Positions 33,449 through 33,958 of a stretch of 33,958 bases of DNA are shown here, piece by piece; positions within the stretch are counted from its first letter, which is position 1, and each line of letters opens with the position of its first letter. This DNA is from an uncultured Pseudohongiella sp. Lineage in GTDB: Bacteria > Pseudomonadota > Gammaproteobacteria > Pseudomonadales > Pseudohongiellaceae. The notes under the pieces were generated by a model, which searched no databases, had not been told where the DNA came from, and saw only the letters and a program-made list of their open reading frames with translations. The position numbers and the translations under genes were made by a program. The stretch lies in the NCBI GenBank assembly GCA_902597095.1, contig CACJWK010000024.1:1-33958 (forward strand), read 5' to 3'.

Positions 33449-33958
33449 CAGAGATTCTCAAGCGTAAAACTGATCACATTGATCTGGTGCTTAAGCAGCG
33501 GTTGGAGCTCGCCGCGCAAGCGAGCCCCTGGGACGAGGTGCAGTTGACCCACAATGCTCTGCCTGAGCAGGACTTGCTGCGCTTCGACCTCTCCACTGAC
33601 TTTCTTGGCAAACGGCTTCGGCTTCCTTTTCTCATCAGCTCGATGACCGGGGGACCTTTCAAGGCAGAAAAGATCAATGCCCATCTTGCAGAAGCTGCAC
33701 AGGAGATTGGTATCGCCATGGGTGTCGGGTCGCAGCGCATTGCTCTGCTCAGTGCCGGCAGCAGCGGCCTGACTAATCACTTGCGCAGCTGGGCTCCGGA
33801 TATTCCGTTGTACGCCAATCTGGGCGCGGCGCAGTTACGCGATGATTTCTCTCTGGCGGAAATTCAGCGGGCGGTCGATATGATTGCCGCAGACGCTCTG
33901 ATTATTCACCTGAATTGTCTTCAGGAACTCATGCAGGAGGACGGCGACACCGACTGGC
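33445..33958 (+). CDS. idi2: Type 2 isopentenyl-diphosphate isomerase (3' truncated)
   Basis: The frame starts at ATG 33445, overlapping the blh stop by four bases, with GGGGA about eight bases upstream, and is open to the window end (171 codons of about 340). RKTDHIDLVL and FLISSMTGG with MGVGSQR in the first 95 residues are typical of the FMN- and Mg-dependent type 2 isomerase (Fni), unlike the Nudix type 1 enzyme. It interconverts IPP and DMAPP, supplying the starting allylic unit for CrtE. It is at least the sixth gene of the operon. The C-terminal FMN-binding half lies beyond the window. Confidence 0.95.
   Translation, partial: MTEILKRKTDHIDLVLKQRLELAAQASPWDEVQLTHNALPEQDLLRFDLSTDFLGKRLRLPFLISSMTGGPFKAEKINAHLAEAAQEIGIAMGVGSQRIALLSAGSSGLTNHLRSWAPDIPLYANLGAAQLRDDFSLAEIQRAVDMIAADALIIHLNCLQELMQEDGDTDW

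Overview
The window looks like chromosomal DNA of a marine, aerobic, heterotrophic gammaproteobacterium of moderate GC content. This placement is inferred from gene content: a proteorhodopsin with a full retinal pathway, an AlkB-type alkane hydroxylase with rubredoxin, a PQQ alcohol dehydrogenase, a TonB-dependent receptor, many exported proteins and YchJ. I see no rRNA, tRNA, CRISPR array, transposase or phage gene.

Layout. 1-1065: 3' part of an amidase. 1.07-1.49 kb: non-coding, with a possible decayed minus-strand gene. 1.5-5 kb: a PQQ dehydrogenase divergent from a secreted seven-repeat FG-GAP protein. 5.1-7.3 kb: a rhodanese-like/SulP operon. 7.4-8.5 kb: an exported two-domain VOC protein. 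8.6-8.9 kb: a decayed DUF885 fragment. 9.1-13.2 kb: an uncharacterised exported protein, an ICMT-like membrane methyltransferase and a lipoprotein acylase of the AHL-acylase type. 13.4-16.3 kb: ychJ and a TonB-dependent receptor. 16.3-18.8 kb: hisC and a YjiH-type membrane protein. 18.8-21.4 kb: an Lrp/AsnC remnant, a small membrane protein and a DUF885 lipoprotein gene interrupted by two in-frame stops. 21.6-22.9 kb: alkB overlapping a rubredoxin gene by one base. 23.4-24.8 kb: a class II aldolase-like protein and a lipoprotein cyclophilin. 25.1-26.8 kb: a thioredoxin-fold/cytochrome c/copper-monooxygenase-like fusion.

27.0-33.96 kb is the light-harvesting island. Proteorhodopsin (minus strand, own strong terminator) faces a tightly packed plus-strand operon crtE-crtI-crtB-crtY-blh-idi2, the last gene running off the window. 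Together these convert IPP/DMAPP to GGPP, phytoene, lycopene, beta-carotene and retinal, which the opsin binds to pump protons. The opsin has Gln at the spectral-tuning position (105 in GPR numbering), predicting blue absorption.

The most notable items beyond the known photosystem are: the three-part redox fusion next to the opsin; a PQQ dehydrogenase with a lanthanide-type Asp pair but no vicinal cysteine pair; two independent DUF885 genes in decay, one by nonsense changes only; a decayed Lrp gene beside hisC-yjiH; and a repeat cluster in the crtE leader that could be an operator. I found no convincing wholly new multi-gene system.
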